64,000 bases of DNA from Crocodylus rhombifer (taxonomy: Eukaryota > Chordata > Crocodylia > Crocodylidae), in NCBI GenBank assembly GCA_038503035.1, contig JAVSML010025535.1, positions 553,673-617,672 on the forward strand, given 5' to 3'. Shown piece after piece: positions 1 through 11,538 of this stretch. The position numbers and the translations under genes were made by a program. Positions within the stretch are counted from its first letter, which is position 1, and the number at the start of each line of letters is the position of its first letter. The notes beneath the pieces are model-generated. The model saw only the letters and a list, made by a program, of their open reading frames with translations. It did no database searches and was not told the DNA's origin.

Positions 1-437
1 TCTGTGCAGCTCAGCAGCTCTGCAGGAAGCCCAGCAGGCAGCCTGGCAGCAACCCAGGAAAGCAGGATCTGCCCAAGGAAAGCAGCAAGCCTGATCTTCC
101 TCCCACCTCCTCCCCCTCAGAGCCTGCCTGTCTGCCTGAGATGCGCAGGGGCCTGGTGTTTCCCTCCACGGCTGTGGTGCTCCTGGAACCACCTAAGCTG
201 TGTGCCTGCAGGTGGGTACCTCCGGGGGGCGGGGGGGTGCCATCGCCACAGAGGGAAGCACCAGCCCCTCCCTGAAGCACAGGGACTGCTCCAGCAGTTC
301 ACCCCCCCCCCTCCACCTTCCCATCACCAGAGAGGCAGGTAAGTTGGGCATGTACACAACATGCAGGTTTAATGGGCCCTAAATTAATTGTCTTTAAAAT
401 CCCACCGCTTCAATTTAGGGCCCCTGTATCATCTACA
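1..437. mobile_element. Foldback-type DNA repeat, left end outside window
   Basis: Non-coding GC-rich repeat, cut by the window start. Its right end is an imperfect palindrome at about 363-437, with arms containing gggccctaaatt and cttcaatttagggccc around an A/T-rich centre. The same terminal cassette, followed by a related GC-rich interior with the motif gagaggcaggtaagt, recurs at 8050-8525 and 56455-56770, so this is a dispersed family. The ORFs here are GC-rich, have no family resemblance and overlap on both strands; I regard them as chance. The transposon superfamily cannot be told. Confidence 0.5.
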
Positions 438-583
438 CTCGCCGTATGTTTGCCCTTTTCCAATCATCTGGGACCCCTCCCAATTCCCATGAGTTTTCAA
501 AGATGATGGCCAGTGGCTCTGAAATCTCATCAGCTCTCTCAGCACCCTTGGGTGCATCCCATCCAGCCTGAGGGACTTGTATA

Positions 584-1235
584 TTAGGGCTGTGTGAAGC
601 TTCGGTTGCTTATTCAATTCAGTGGAGATTTGGCCCGATTCAGTGGACAAATCTCTGAATCCAAATCAAATCAGGAGATCCTTTAATCTCTCTGAATCAA
701 AGTGGAACCCTCCAAATCAATTCAGAATGATTCAATGATTTGGACATAGACACAGGTTTAAATGTTTTTTCTACATACTTCAAGGTACCAGGTGGCTTGT
801 GAATGCCCCCCACACCCAGCTTGACAACTGGTGCCTCCTGGGTCTGGGAGGGCACCCAGGGTTCCCCTGTGGCTGATCGCCCCACTGACAGGGGCAAGTA
901 GGGGAGGAACCAGTGCACTCAGCAGTGGACCCAGAAGTGGACCAGAAGTATTTCCAGTCTACTTCTGGGTTTGCCACAGAGCACATGGGGGGCCCCTGGT
1001 GCTCCTGTGGGATGCTCCATCCACCCCACCATCACAGCATTCACAATCCATACCTGGTACCTCAAGGTATGTAGAAAAAAACATTTAAACCTGTGTCTAT
1101 TGCTGAATTGCTGATTCTCTGAATCAGCATTGAATCAAATAGGGACAGTGATCCAAATCAACAAATCGAATCACGGTCCCCAAATCAGGCTGAATCCAAA
1201 TCCAAATCGAATACGGCCTGTTTCACACATCCGTA
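584..1235. mobile_element. hAT-like non-autonomous transposon inserted in CR1
   Basis: Non-coding element starting ttagggctgtgtgaagc and ending in a degenerate inverse (tttcacacatccgta), flanked by ttgtata at 577-583 and 1236-1242, which fits the 8-bp TSD of hAT elements. Its outer parts repeat the words aatc/aaatc. Its inner part is an inverted repeat: aggtttaaatgttttttctac near 752-772 has its inverse near 1070-1092, around a GC-rich core. Assignment to hAT rests on terminal sequence and TSD length only; no transposase is present. Confidence 0.7.
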
Positions 1236-1295
1236 TTGTATAAATCCAGCTTTTTTAAGCAGTCCCTAAACTCCTCCCCAAATTGTGCTGCCAAG

Positions 1296-1626
1296 TAGGG
1301 CTGTGTGAAACAGCATCGTTTCGCTTCAACTTCTGTTTCAATGGAACAGTGTTTTGTTTCAAATTTAGTTTCATTTCAAAACCATTGTTCCATTTTGTTT
1401 CATCAAAACAGTTTTTCTGTTTCAATGCTCTCCCCTGCCTCCCACCACCTGGCTGTTGCTTCAAAACTCAAAACGTTTTGAAACTTGCAAAACATTTCAA
1501 CCGGCCTCATTTTGTTTTGAGGCTGTTTTGAAGCCCTTCATTTCATTTTGATTTTGCTGTTTTGAGCGCAAAATGAGTTGAAACAATGTCAACATGAAAC
1601 AGCCTGTGAAATTTTGCACAGCCCTA
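1296..1626. mobile_element. hAT-like MITE (331 bp) inserted in CR1
   Basis: Terminal inverted repeats tagggctgtgtgaaac and ttttgcacagccct(a), with an 8-bp TSD ctgccaag (1288-1295) / ctgccagg (1627-1634). The body is A/T-rich and built of variants of gtttcaa and ttgaaac. It carries no transposase, so it depended on an autonomous hAT-like element. The same terminal type occurs at 584-1235, 9225-9783, 11539-12415 and 38876-39913. Confidence 0.8.
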
Positions 1627-1992
1627 CTGCCAGGTACAGTTGTCTGGGTGCTGAGCTTGCTAGTGAAGACTGAATGAGAAAGGCATTGAGTACTTCAGCC
1701 TTTTTTCCATCCTCTCATCACAAAGTTGCCTACCCCATCAGTAAGGCACCCACACTTTCTCTGATCTTCCTCTCGGTACTGACATACTTGTGGAAACCCT
1801 TCTCATTACTGTATATATCCCTTGCTAGCTGCAATTCTATTTGCACTTTGGCCTTCCTGACTTCATGCCTGTATGCCCAAGCAATACTCTTATATTCCCA
1901 CTTCTTATAAGCTTCCTTTTTGTGATTTAGTTTACTGAAGAGTTTCCTGCTAAGCCAAGCTGGTCTTCTGCCATGCTTGCTAATCTTCCTAC

Positions 1993-3440
1993 TGTCACGG
2001 CGTGGGGTCTAGGAGTGGCCGTGATCCCTCTAGCGCCCCCCCCTCACCGTGCCAATTAGGCAATCCAGCACCCTCTATCCTTGCCTGCCACGTCTTTGCT
2101 GTTAAATGGTTCAATTAGGGAAGCTGCCTTTTATCTCCTAATGCACGGTACTTGCTGGACTATCCCCTGTTCTGTATGGGGTGACTCGATACACCCCAGC
2201 CTTAAGGGCTACGCGTGCCTCCTACCTCCCCTTTAGCACACCCCAAGCCTCGCAGCACTTCCTGGACGTTATCCGGTCCTTAACCTTCTGCGCCCTACCT
2301 AGCGCCCCGGGCTTGGCCCACAACCAGCGCCCTTCTCTGGTGCCCCTCCGCAATCTGTATTAGTTATTTGTATTCATTACCTGTATCAATTGGGCTCAGG
2401 CGGCCTGAGCCTTACCTGGCCTCTCTGGCCCTTCTGGGTCCTGTCAATAATGATTGTCCAATTAGGCTCAGGTGACCCAAGCCTTACCTGGCCCCTCTAG
2501 GCCCACTGGGTCCCATCAATCATGTGAGTCCAGTTAGGCTCAGGCAGTTGGAGCCTTACCTGGCCCCTCTGGTTCCTTGGGATTCCTATTGCTGCGGAAA
2601 CCCTCTGGAACACCTTTTAGAATGCACCCATCTTGGGGTGACTGTCAATAATACATGTCCCCCCTTGGGGTGGCTTTATACTGTACATGCCCCACCTGGG
2701 GCCTCCCTTCAACACGTGCCCGCTCCCACAGCTTCTCGGCACCTTCTCTGGGCCCTAAATAGCCCCTAGCTCGCCCTCACCAGGCTAATCGTCTTTACAG
2801 CACCCACCCTAGGCTTCCACTCATGTGGCTCCCACACCTGGAGCCCAACATGAGTCCCTACAGGCTTCACTCTGGTGCTCAGCCCCTTGAGCGGAGTCCT
2901 CTGCCCTGCTCGGGCCTCTCACTACCATTCACCCAGGGCTACCTGCTGTGCCGCCTTAGCACTGAAAAGCTGTGCCGCCCCAGGCACCACTCTGTTGCCC
3001 ACACAGGGCACTGGGAACCCCCACGCAGCTGGGGAGATCCCGTGAGGCCTCCTCATGCCCCTACAGCCTCACCCAGTCCTCCGGTGGAACAATAACTAAA
3101 CAGAACCGAAAGCCACCCAGCTGTAACATAACAATAAGCCTACCGGCTAGAACGTACACTCCTGTCAGGGTTCTCTCCCCCCGTCTCGTCATGTAGACTC
3201 TCAGTCAGTCAGATGGCTGTGCCGTGTTCTTCTCCGCAGCAGAGTTGCTGCTCCTCCAGCTGCCAGGGGGGAACTGCTCTCTAGGCTCTGGCCTGGGCTG
3301 TTTATAAAGGCCCGGCCCTGCCCCCTTCCGGTCATGTGACCTGCACGGTTGCCGCAGCAACCGGCACCTGAGCTGCCCTGGAGATTGGCAGCTATCCCTC
3401 TCCACTACTTAGGAACAGGGCACCTAAGTGCCCTGTGACA
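1993..3440. mobile_element. Solo LTR of an LTR retrotransposon (1448 bp)
   Basis: Begins TGTCACGG and ends CCTGTGACA, giving the TG...CA ends of an LTR with a 6-bp inverted repeat, and is flanked by the perfect 5-bp TSD cctac (1988-1992 and 3441-3445). CR1 sequence is continuous on either side, which confirms the exact insertion. There is no internal coding region, so this is a solo LTR left by LTR-LTR recombination. A TTTATAAA box lies at 3300-3307; being palindromic it does not settle orientation. It is GC-rich and long for an LTR. Whether it is gypsy-like or endogenous-retrovirus-like cannot be decided from 5-bp TSDs. Confidence 0.78.
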
Positions 3441-3796
3441 CCTACATATCAGCACAGTTTGTTCTTGCGCTCTCAGTAAGTCTTCTTTAAAGTACAGCCA
3501 GTTCTCGTGGGCACCTCTCCCCCTCAGACTGGCTTCCCAGGCCTATGAGTTTCCTGAGTGAATCAAAGTCTGCTTTTTTGAAGTCCAGAGTCCTTACTCT
3601 GGTGTTCTCCATCCATCCTTTACTCAGGATCCTAAACTCAATCATCTCATGGTTGCTGCTGCCCAAGATGCCATCCACTACTACATTCCCCACAAATTCT
3701 TCCCTGTTTGTGAGCAGCAGGTCAAGAAGAGCCCTACTTGGCTCTCCAGCATTTGGACTAGGAAGTTGTCCCCAACACTTTACAAAAACTTTCTGG

Positions 3797-4025
3797 CATG
3801 GGCAACTGGTGCCTCCTGACTCTGGAGGGCACCAGCAGCTGATCACCGACCAGGGGGGTTCCTCTAGTGGCCACTCGCTGACCCCAGAAGTACCAGCAGC
3901 AAAACCAGAAGTGCCACCATGCTTTTTAGGTGGCCACCAGCTGGCACTCCCCACTCCCCGTTGGCGAGGGCCAATCTCGGGGGGTGGGCGGAGATTCTTC
4001 CCGTGCCCCACCCACGTCACCTATG
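3797..4025. mobile_element. Short hAT-like MITE (229 bp) inserted in CR1
   Basis: Inserted in the CR1 between ctttctgg (3789-3796) and cttcctag (4026-4033), an 8-bp TSD with two mismatches. Ends are catgggcaactgg and the approximate inverse at cacgtcacctatg. The interior word actggtgcctcctg is shared with the core of the element at 584-1235, so the two share sequence modules. No coding potential. Superfamily is inferred from TSD length. Confidence 0.6.
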
Positions 4026-4218
4026 CTTCCTAGATTGCCTGGGCACTGCTGTATTGCCCTCCCAGCAGATGTCAGGGTGACTGAAGTCCTCCATGAGAAC
4101 CAGGGCCTGTGATCAGGAAACTTGCGCTAGCTGTTTGAAGAAAGCCTCATCCACCATTTCCTCCTCGTCTGTGGGTCTATAACAGAACCCCACCATGACA
4201 TCACCCTTGTTGCTTTAC

Positions 4219-7200
4219 CAGCTGAGATTCTGGCTAAATATCCAGATTAAAAATTTATCACCTAAGCCCAAAACCACACAATGTAAGTGAATACTAATAC
4301 ACCAGATACGGTCCTTCAAAAAAGGCTGTGAAATTTTGAATATTCTGTAATTACAAAGAATAATTTGGCTATTTTTATAGAAATTAAAGAATTACATTTT
4401 ATAAGAATTAAAAATTAAGAATTAATTCTTAAATTAAGAAAAATGAAATTTAAAAAAATTAAGCATTAAAATTGTTTCTCCCAGTTTCAGAAAAGTTTTC
4501 ATAATTATTATATTCAACATTTTCCAAATTGCTCTGTTCAGAACCAATTGGATTCTGGATGTCCAGACTGGAAAAACTCACTGCTTTGGTAGATTACCAA
4601 ATAATAATTTCATAGGATAATAAATTCTATCCTATGAAGGGTTATGCACATATGCTTTGTTTTCAGTATTTCCATTGACCTCAGCTGTATGGCTCCCATG
4701 CTCCAAGTGAAGAAAGACTTGTAAGTGCTTGCAGAATCAAGAACTTTATAGTGCCCATCTATAGTGTATCCTATGACTATAAATATATGTTGGCAATGGT
4801 TTCATGTAAATTATTCATACAAGGAGTCTCATCTTAGAATGAACTGCTTGCCTGGTAACATACCCTGATGATATGGTGTCACAGACCAAATCCTTAGCTG
4901 ATACATTTTAGTTCAGTTCCACTGGTTTTAACAGCACTGTATGGGCATATACTCATTTATTATCTGGTCCTAGATTTAACTGTATGGATCTGTAGCCATT
5001 TAACTTCCCAGTCTGTTTCTGCCTCTCCAGTATACAACATGACCCTCTCCAATAAAGGTGCATGTATTTCCATTCTGGTTGGCACTGAAAGCAATTGTAA
5101 GAGCTAGTCAGACAAACCTCAGAATGCTCTCTGTGCAGTTTAGCTGAAGTATAACAACCATAAATCAGTCCCATACCTCTAGCTCAACAGTGTTTCATTC
5201 ATTTGTATCCTTATTGTGACCTCTTTTTCCTTGCTCTGTTTTTCCCTAGGTATTGAAAATGTCTCAGCTGAAGGATTAGTCCATTGTTCTTCTCAGTTGC
5301 CTCCACTGTTTTTATTTTGGTTGCTGGGGGTTTGTTTTGTTTTTTTTGGGGGGGGGGGAGTTTGTTGGGTTTTTTTGCTTTCTCTCTCTTTATACTCTCA
5401 CTATGAGGCTATCTAGAAACTATACTCATTATACTCACTAAGTTGACCCTTATAAGAGCAAGATCTTATCAGCACTGGTTGCTGCAGGACACTAGTAAAC
5501 AGAGAACAATAACTACTTCTTGGCAGAGTGGTCACTGTTAAAATGATTTGTTGAATTTTGCATGATAAAACCCCAGGCATTTCATGAATTTACAACCAGA
5601 GATGGGTGAAACTCAGCCCTTATGGCTTATCTGAGTTCTGTTCATGTGGGCGGTGACTCTCCCACTCAACCCCACTCCACATTATGCCTAGGAGTTACTG
5701 ATCTGAGTAAATCTTGAAATGTCCGCACACCACAGGTTGTATTTCTAAGTCAAAAGGTACCACTTCAATGGCTTGTAGGCAGGGCCTAAATTTAGATGTT
5801 ATTCAAATAATCCAATGACAAGCATGATGTTTAGAATAGAAAGACATAAAGAAAGACTAAAACTCCAGATCCCAGTGCGGCAAAACTTTGGAAGCGTTCT
5901 AAACCTAAAAGTCTGCATCACTGGAACAGGCTCTGGCAAACCATGCTCTCTCAAAATTTCAAATTCATGAGTGAACATTCATAAAAAGCAAATTTTCTAT
6001 GCATCTGCAACTGAAATACCTCCGCGCCAAAACTAATGCTCACTCAATCAAGGATAGAAATAATACCTCGTTTCCTAGTGACAACCAACCAAACACCTCA
6101 ACTTGCACTTCAAGTACAGAACCTTTTTTTTAATTGATTCTCATTAACAACCTAAGGAAATAACACATTAGGTGGAAGTACAGTATAAAGGTGAATATAA
6201 AACTGGTTTGACCATCATGCTCAACAACCAGTCATCAATGGCTCAATATCTAGTTGGGAGGAGGTATCAAGTGGGGTACCCCAGTGCCTAAAATGACATC
6301 TAAGAGCACTTTCTGAATCAAGCCTGAAGGACCTGACGACCCTGTTCTTAATGAAGTTGGCTGCAGTTTCTGTATTATGCATTGCTTGTCTTAGAGTAGC
6401 ACTTAGCAGCTCCAATCAAAACCAGGACCCCCGGTGTACCTAGCACCATAGTTAAAGAAAATAACAGCCAGGAACAGCATACAATGCAAATAGTCTGACC
6501 AAGTAACAAGTGGAGGGAAGGGTGGGTTATTGTGTCCGTTTCATAAGCAAAGCAACTGGCACACAAAGGAAATGAAGTGACTTCATTTCTGGAACGTTAC
6601 TGGAAATTAGAAGGCAGATTGTCTCAAACCTGGTCTAGTTCCTTAACTAGCATCCTTTCTACCAAGGGAATTTCAACAATAGCTTAAAAAAGAAGGCAGC
6701 TTAGTCCTTAAATTTCATGGCTAGCTAGTACAATAATACTTAGTACTTTAACAGCACTATCTGTAGTTCTCCACAGATGTAAATTTGCACAGGAGATTAA
6801 ATATATGATGATTCTAGTTGATTCTATTATAACTTTCTAATAAAACTCCTGAATGCCTCTAACCTGAGTTAAGACATGAATATAATTGGTTTAATTTACT
6901 GTATAAGGAATTTAATACAAGTAAACCTGACTACTTGACAGAACATATTGCTATAGCCAATGAATCCTATCATCGACTGAGGAATTACTTCTAATTTATG
7001 TCAAGGTCAGAACATACATGAGGAAATGTGCTTTTGCATATCATGGAATAAAAAATTTTACCATAATTTATTGCAGTATCCAGAGTTGCACCGTGACATT
7101 TGTCCTTAAAATTGGCTTGGGAGTCCATGGTTCACTGCAAAACAAATTAATTTGATTTGAAATTTTCTTTCTGATTTTACAGGATAACGAGTACTTGAGG

Positions 7201-7570
7201 TAACAATAAATAACACATCCCAATAATAAATACTATGAAAGGCAACACAGCTGAGGAAGCAATGACCTTCTCTTTCACAGAGACAGAGCCTGATCCAATG
7301 CTCACTTGGAGTATTTCAGGAGAGCTTCCCCTTACTGCAAGTCATTAGAGCTACAAAGATGTGAAAGTTATAAGACACCAGAATGAGGACCAGAGAATCC
7401 CATGATAGAAAAGAAATAAAGCTGAGGTTTCACCCAGGCTGGGATTTCATCCATACATGGAAATCCTTAATAAACAGTTAGAAGTGTCCTAGGAAGGAAA
7501 AGGACAGAAAAATATAAAGCATACTTCCTTTCTCTTCCATTTAATCAGTTTAAAGACAGGGTTCTCAGGG
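4219..7570. other. No gene seen; AT-rich non-coding DNA
   Basis: I see no gene or clearly classifiable repeat. The part 4322-4520 is strongly A/T-rich and low in complexity. A run of T then G lies at 5337-5360. Short ORFs are A/T-rich and show no domain signature. Confidence 0.55.
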
Positions 7571-7574
7571 ACAG

Positions 7575-7900
7575 GGCACTTAACCAAGAGCCCAGGGGCT
7601 CATATTAAGTTTTCAGCTCCTCTAGCTGCACTGTCTTGGACAGGTCTCTTTATAGTCTTGGAACCTCCATTTCCCCTCCTGCTCTTTGGATTGGTCTGAA
7701 CACAGTTTTATACCACTATAACTCTTTCCATTTGGAATCCAATATAGCAGAAGCCTTAGCACTTTGCAAGGCATGTACTGTTACCTCAGCAATAAGAGCA
7801 TTATTACATAATAGATCATTTCTGAAAATTTATAAAAATAACCTGTCTATATGTAAGCACCTTGACAGAGGTACAACTGCATCCTCGCTCAAGAGCAGGA
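7575..7900 (+). repeat. MIR-like tRNA-derived SINE relic
   Basis: The stretch with ctcctctagctgcactgtcttggacaggtctcttt followed by a cctccatttcccctcctg-like part resembles the middle of MIR (the 'ccttgggcaagtcactt ... cctcagtttcc' region), and a weaker 3' part follows. It is highly diverged. The call is by eye; an alignment to the MIR consensus would settle it. Confidence 0.35.
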
Positions 7901-8049
7901 GCCTCTTGGGGTGCAGGGCTAGCAGAAGAACAGTTTTGTTTGCAGTTTTGCCTAAGTTTTATGTTAAGGAATAAAACCATGTCCCCAAAAGCAATTTGGA
8001 CACAGCAGCCTCTATAGGCAGAGACATGATGACAGCTACTTAATACCTT

Positions 8050-8525
8050 AGGGTTTGTGTGGATGAAATGGAGGCCCTACATTGAAGCAGTGGGTTTTTA
8101 AAAACACCATTTCAATTTAGGGCCCTTTAAACCCCTGTGTCATGCACATACCCACTTACCTGCCTCTCCAGTGGTGGGATGGGAGGGCGAGCTGCCAGCA
8201 GGTGGAGCGGTCCCTGGGCTGTGGGGAGCGGGGGGATAATGCTTCCCTCTCTGGCAGTGGCAGCCTGCCCCCCAGGTAGCACCCACCCTCTGGAACCTGG
8301 ATCAGGTGGTCCTGTGGAGCACCGCAGCCATGGAGAGGAGCACAGGGCTCCCGTGCAGCTCAGGCAGGCAGGCTCCAGGAAAAAAAAAAAGATTGCCACT
8401 TTTTTTTTCCCTTGGGCGGAGCCTGCCTTCCCAGGCTGCTGCCATAGCCTTCCTGCAGAGCCCCTGAGCTGCACAGGGCCGTGCTTCGCTCCGCGGCTGT
8501 AGGGCAGCAAACTAAAACTCCTCCG
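8050..8525. mobile_element. Foldback-type DNA repeat, second copy
   Basis: Same family as 1-437. The terminal palindrome is at about 8065-8150, with ggccctacattgaagcagtg and caccatttcaatttagggcc as arms around a poly-T/poly-A centre. A second, larger imperfect hairpin is centred near 8400: caggcaggctcc on the left pairs with ggagcctgcctt on the right, around a poly-A/poly-T centre. ORFs on both strands are by-products of this symmetry. Confidence 0.55.
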
Positions 8526-9190
8526 CAGAGTTTGAGTTTACTGAGCCCTGTGATGAGAGATTGGTCATAAATAAAATACTTACCATGGGAAAAGAGACCG
8601 AACGGAACGAAGACACGAGGAGAGCAGGAGAACAACGCTTCTGAAGCAGCTGCTCCTTTAAGATAGGGAAACCCCAGGTGGGGCAACATGGCATGCAGAG
8701 AGACGACTGGGAAGAAAAAAACCTGGAAAGCACTGCTGGGAGAAAGGAATCCTTGGAGCCAGACCCAGGTGGAAGAGAAGACTCAACTGGATACCATTAG
8801 GAAGGCACCGGTGAAGTAAGTTTGTCTCAAAAAACCCAAAAAAAGCAATTATCCGCAGAAAAAAGGAGCATCAGCTGAAGCTCCAAGAAGGAAAGAGCAG
8901 CAGCTATTCTTCAGGTCCCAGTGAAAGTTGAGCTTATTGTTGGTGGGTGTGGGTGTGGGTGTGGGTGTGGGTGGGTGTGTGTGTGTGTGTTTAGACATTG
9001 AGCTGAGCCAACTGGGCTCTAGGGGGCTTGAGGGGAGAAAGAGCCTGAGTGATGGCTACTCCCTCACCCCTAAAAAACCCAAAAAACCAGGAGTGTCCCA
9101 AGGGATGGAGTGAGACCAGATCTCACCTGGAGACAGAGGAGATTATAAGGAAAAGACATATGAAAAAGAAAAAGTATCCTGGTCACGTTT
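8526..9190. other. Unassigned purine-rich segment
   Basis: No gene recognised. The segment is A/G-rich on the plus strand, holds ataaataaaatac at about 8568-8580, and includes the GT-rich microsatellite listed separately. It may belong to a repeat I cannot name. Confidence 0.4.
8938..8990 (+). repeat. (GTGGGT)n/(GT)n microsatellite
   Basis: Four to five tandem units of gtgggt run directly into about eight GT dinucleotides. The G-triplets give a potential G-quadruplex on the plus strand. An overlapping plus-strand ORF is an artefact of the repeat. Confidence 0.9.
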
Positions 9191-9224
9191 GAATCATTCA
9201 ATTACTTTTACTCTTCACACAAGA

Positions 9225-9783
9225 TGAGACGGGTCCCAGACATCAGCAGCAATCTTCTCCAGTGCTGGGTGTGGGTTGCACCCAGCGCCGGTCCCAGACA
9301 GCAGCAGCAGCCTCCTTTCATCTGGCATGCAGATCGGGGGGCTCGTGCCCATGGGAGGAGTCTGGCATAGCCCCACAGCCCTCCCAGGGGTGCAGGCCCC
9401 GGATCTGCACGCTACATGTAAGGAGACTGCTGCTGCCAGCATGTGTCAAGAGTTTTGCTTTGAACGGTTTGTGGTAACATTTCCCAGAAACCTCTCCACC
9501 TATCTCCTTGAAACATGGCAGGCTTCATGCCCTCAGAGTAGGCTACCATTCCTGTAATTTTCATTCAAATCAGGCAAGAAACGACAAAGTTTAAGTCATT
9601 TTCATGATTCCCCATTATAGCCTATGGGTGAAACATTCAGAACTTGTCAAAACAGGGCAACAGTTTGGAGGAAACAAAACGGGACAGTGCTTTGAAATGA
9701 AATAAAACATGAAATGAAACACTGTCCCTTTGAAATGGTGAAATGGATGTTGAAATGAAATGATAGTGTTTCACACAGGCCTA
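9225..9783. mobile_element. hAT-like GC-cored element, truncated at left
   Basis: The right part matches the element at 11539-12415: the block with gggaggagt(c/g)tggcat, the following block ending gattccccattatagcc, and the A/T-rich end with tttcacacaggccta. The left terminal repeat is missing, so this is a truncated copy. It is non-coding. Confidence 0.65.
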
Positions 9784-11029
9784 GTGCTCAGCAGAATGGC
9801 ACACTAGTCCCACGCAGGTCCTCCAGGTGTTAGTGCAATCTAAATAAAGATGAAAACAGGCCATTCCCAGAGGGATCCTAAATAAAACTGAGAGCTGTCC
9901 CTATTTTCCATTATCAACAGAGTCAATGAAACAAGCATGATAATAATTTAACTTCCACCATCAACATTTCTAAGTGCAAAAATATTACAATCAGTTCCCC
10001 AATACAGTGGGAGCTCTATTAAACAGTGAAAATTCCCATGAAGTCAGGAGAGAAATCCAGAGCTGCTCCATTGACCTCTACGAAGGAGCACATGTTTCCA
10101 AGTTATATTACTTCCATTTCAAGAGGTAGTGACTTATGCAGACTAAGTATGGCACGCCTCCTCTTGGCACATTGCTGAGGTAGTGTGGACATGCCTGTGG
10201 AGGTTGTACAAGTGGCCCATAAGCAACCTTAGATGAAAAAAGGGAATATTGATTTTAAAAAAACCTCATGGCAAAGAAAACAAAAAAAAAGCCTTGCTGT
10301 GATCTGTTATATGATAACCAAACTTGTGAGTGTTGAGAACCAACAGGGAGTGTTGTTAATTTAAGACACAGCACAACCTATTGAATGAGGCTGATGGCAA
10401 AGTCTGTAGTGACTGCTCTGCAGACTGTGGCTGTCATTGTTTTGATACAATGAAGTACTGGTGCTGGCAGAGCACCTTGATCTATAGTAGACCTGCAATG
10501 TGCTATCTGGTGGAAATTAGACCTTGGTGGGAAGAACTTCCAAGGCTCACCTGGAGAAAGTCATCTGCTGCCATTCATACAATGCAAGCTTAACAGGGTT
10601 CAAGCTGTTCAAACCTGTATCAGTCTGAAATACTTTCCAAAAGATATGCTAGAGACAGCTGAATTTAATCAAGTTTGCCTAGCCAGGCTCACATAACCCC
10701 ATAAAGCATTCTTTAAAATACATAATAATAGGAGTTTCTTTGCCAGGAGAATTTTTCCCCAACATTTTGTGGATCAATTCAAGATCAAAAGACCAAGAAA
10801 TAACAGAACAAATTTGCTTAAACCAACCATATCTATCCAATGCAGAACTGCTGGAAAAACATGCATCTTTTTACCTCCATTGATAATTTTGATGAAACCA
10901 TACGAGTATATTTTTCAGAAAAATTTTCAAACCATTTTGTTTATTTTTGTTTTTCAATGAAAAGCAGATTTCAGCAATAGAAAATAGTGGCATTTTCAGT
11001 TCCTCCATAACTCACTCCTTCATATAGTA
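9784..11029. other. No gene seen
   Basis: Unique-looking A/T-rich sequence without recognisable genes or repeats. The short ORF at 10381-10593 is cysteine- and tryptophan-rich by chance, with no domain I recognise. Confidence 0.5.
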
Positions 11030-11165
11030 TACACTCACCTTTTGAAGCAGAGAAGTGTCATGCCAGTTTTACAGATGGGAAAATGAGGTAGCTAGAGCTG
11101 AAGTGATGTGCCATACAGGAGGTCTGTGGCAGAGCAGCAAACAGGCTTCCCTATCATTTGGGAAG
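11030..11165 (-). repeat. MIR-like SINE relic
   Basis: The words ttttacagatgggaaaatgagg and, further on, aagtgatgtgcc ... gtctgtggcagagc follow the order seen in the reverse complement of MIR (ttttacagatgaggaaactgagg ... gtggcagag). Diverged; called by eye. Confidence 0.45.
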
Positions 11166-11538
11166 ACCATCCCTTCAATCCTGTTCAGTTTATGGATCTG
11201 ATGCTATTCCTAGGTCCCTCCTAATTCCCATGAGCAGATTCATGTTAATTAAGCTTCATTCACAGAGTGAGGATTAAGACTAAAATTCTTACAATACTTG
11301 AGTTTAGAAAGCAGTAGATGCCACTACAAACTATTGGTTATAACAAAAGTTATGGGTATGGTGCTGACTGTCACAATGTGCATGACAAGCAGAACAATCT
11401 GACCAACATACTTGGGAGTGATTTAAATCCAAGTCCAGCTCCCACAGGGTCCAGAGGCACCTGACTCCCCAGTGCCTAGGTGCACATTACAGAACTCTGA
11501 ATTCCACTAGAGGTCCACCTAGAAGTCAGACATTGCAA

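Larger units (their letters stand above)
438..4218 (-). mobile_element. CR1 LINE ORF2 relic, interrupted by four insertions
   Basis: An old CR1 non-LTR retrotransposon read on the minus strand. CR1 pieces are 4026-4218, 3441-3796, 1627-1992, 1236-1295 and 438-583, in coding order. Visible coding blocks are the end of the AP-type endonuclease (YRPTDEEE, LVLMEDFSHPDICW), the block [12 protein letters not shown] and [12 protein letters not shown], the linker with PAWLSRKLF-like residues, and the start of the RT region (MHPRVLRELM). The reading frame is broken by the insertions and by point changes. The copy stops at 438, just inside the RT domain, so the catalytic RT core and 3' end are missing. 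Family identity is secure from the conserved endonuclease/linker blocks; the subfamily is not assigned. Confidence 0.85.

Noticed and set aside
2181..3405. Several ORFs in the solo LTR
   Set aside because: Short, Pro-rich and inside an LTR with defined borders; no gag, pol or env similarity.
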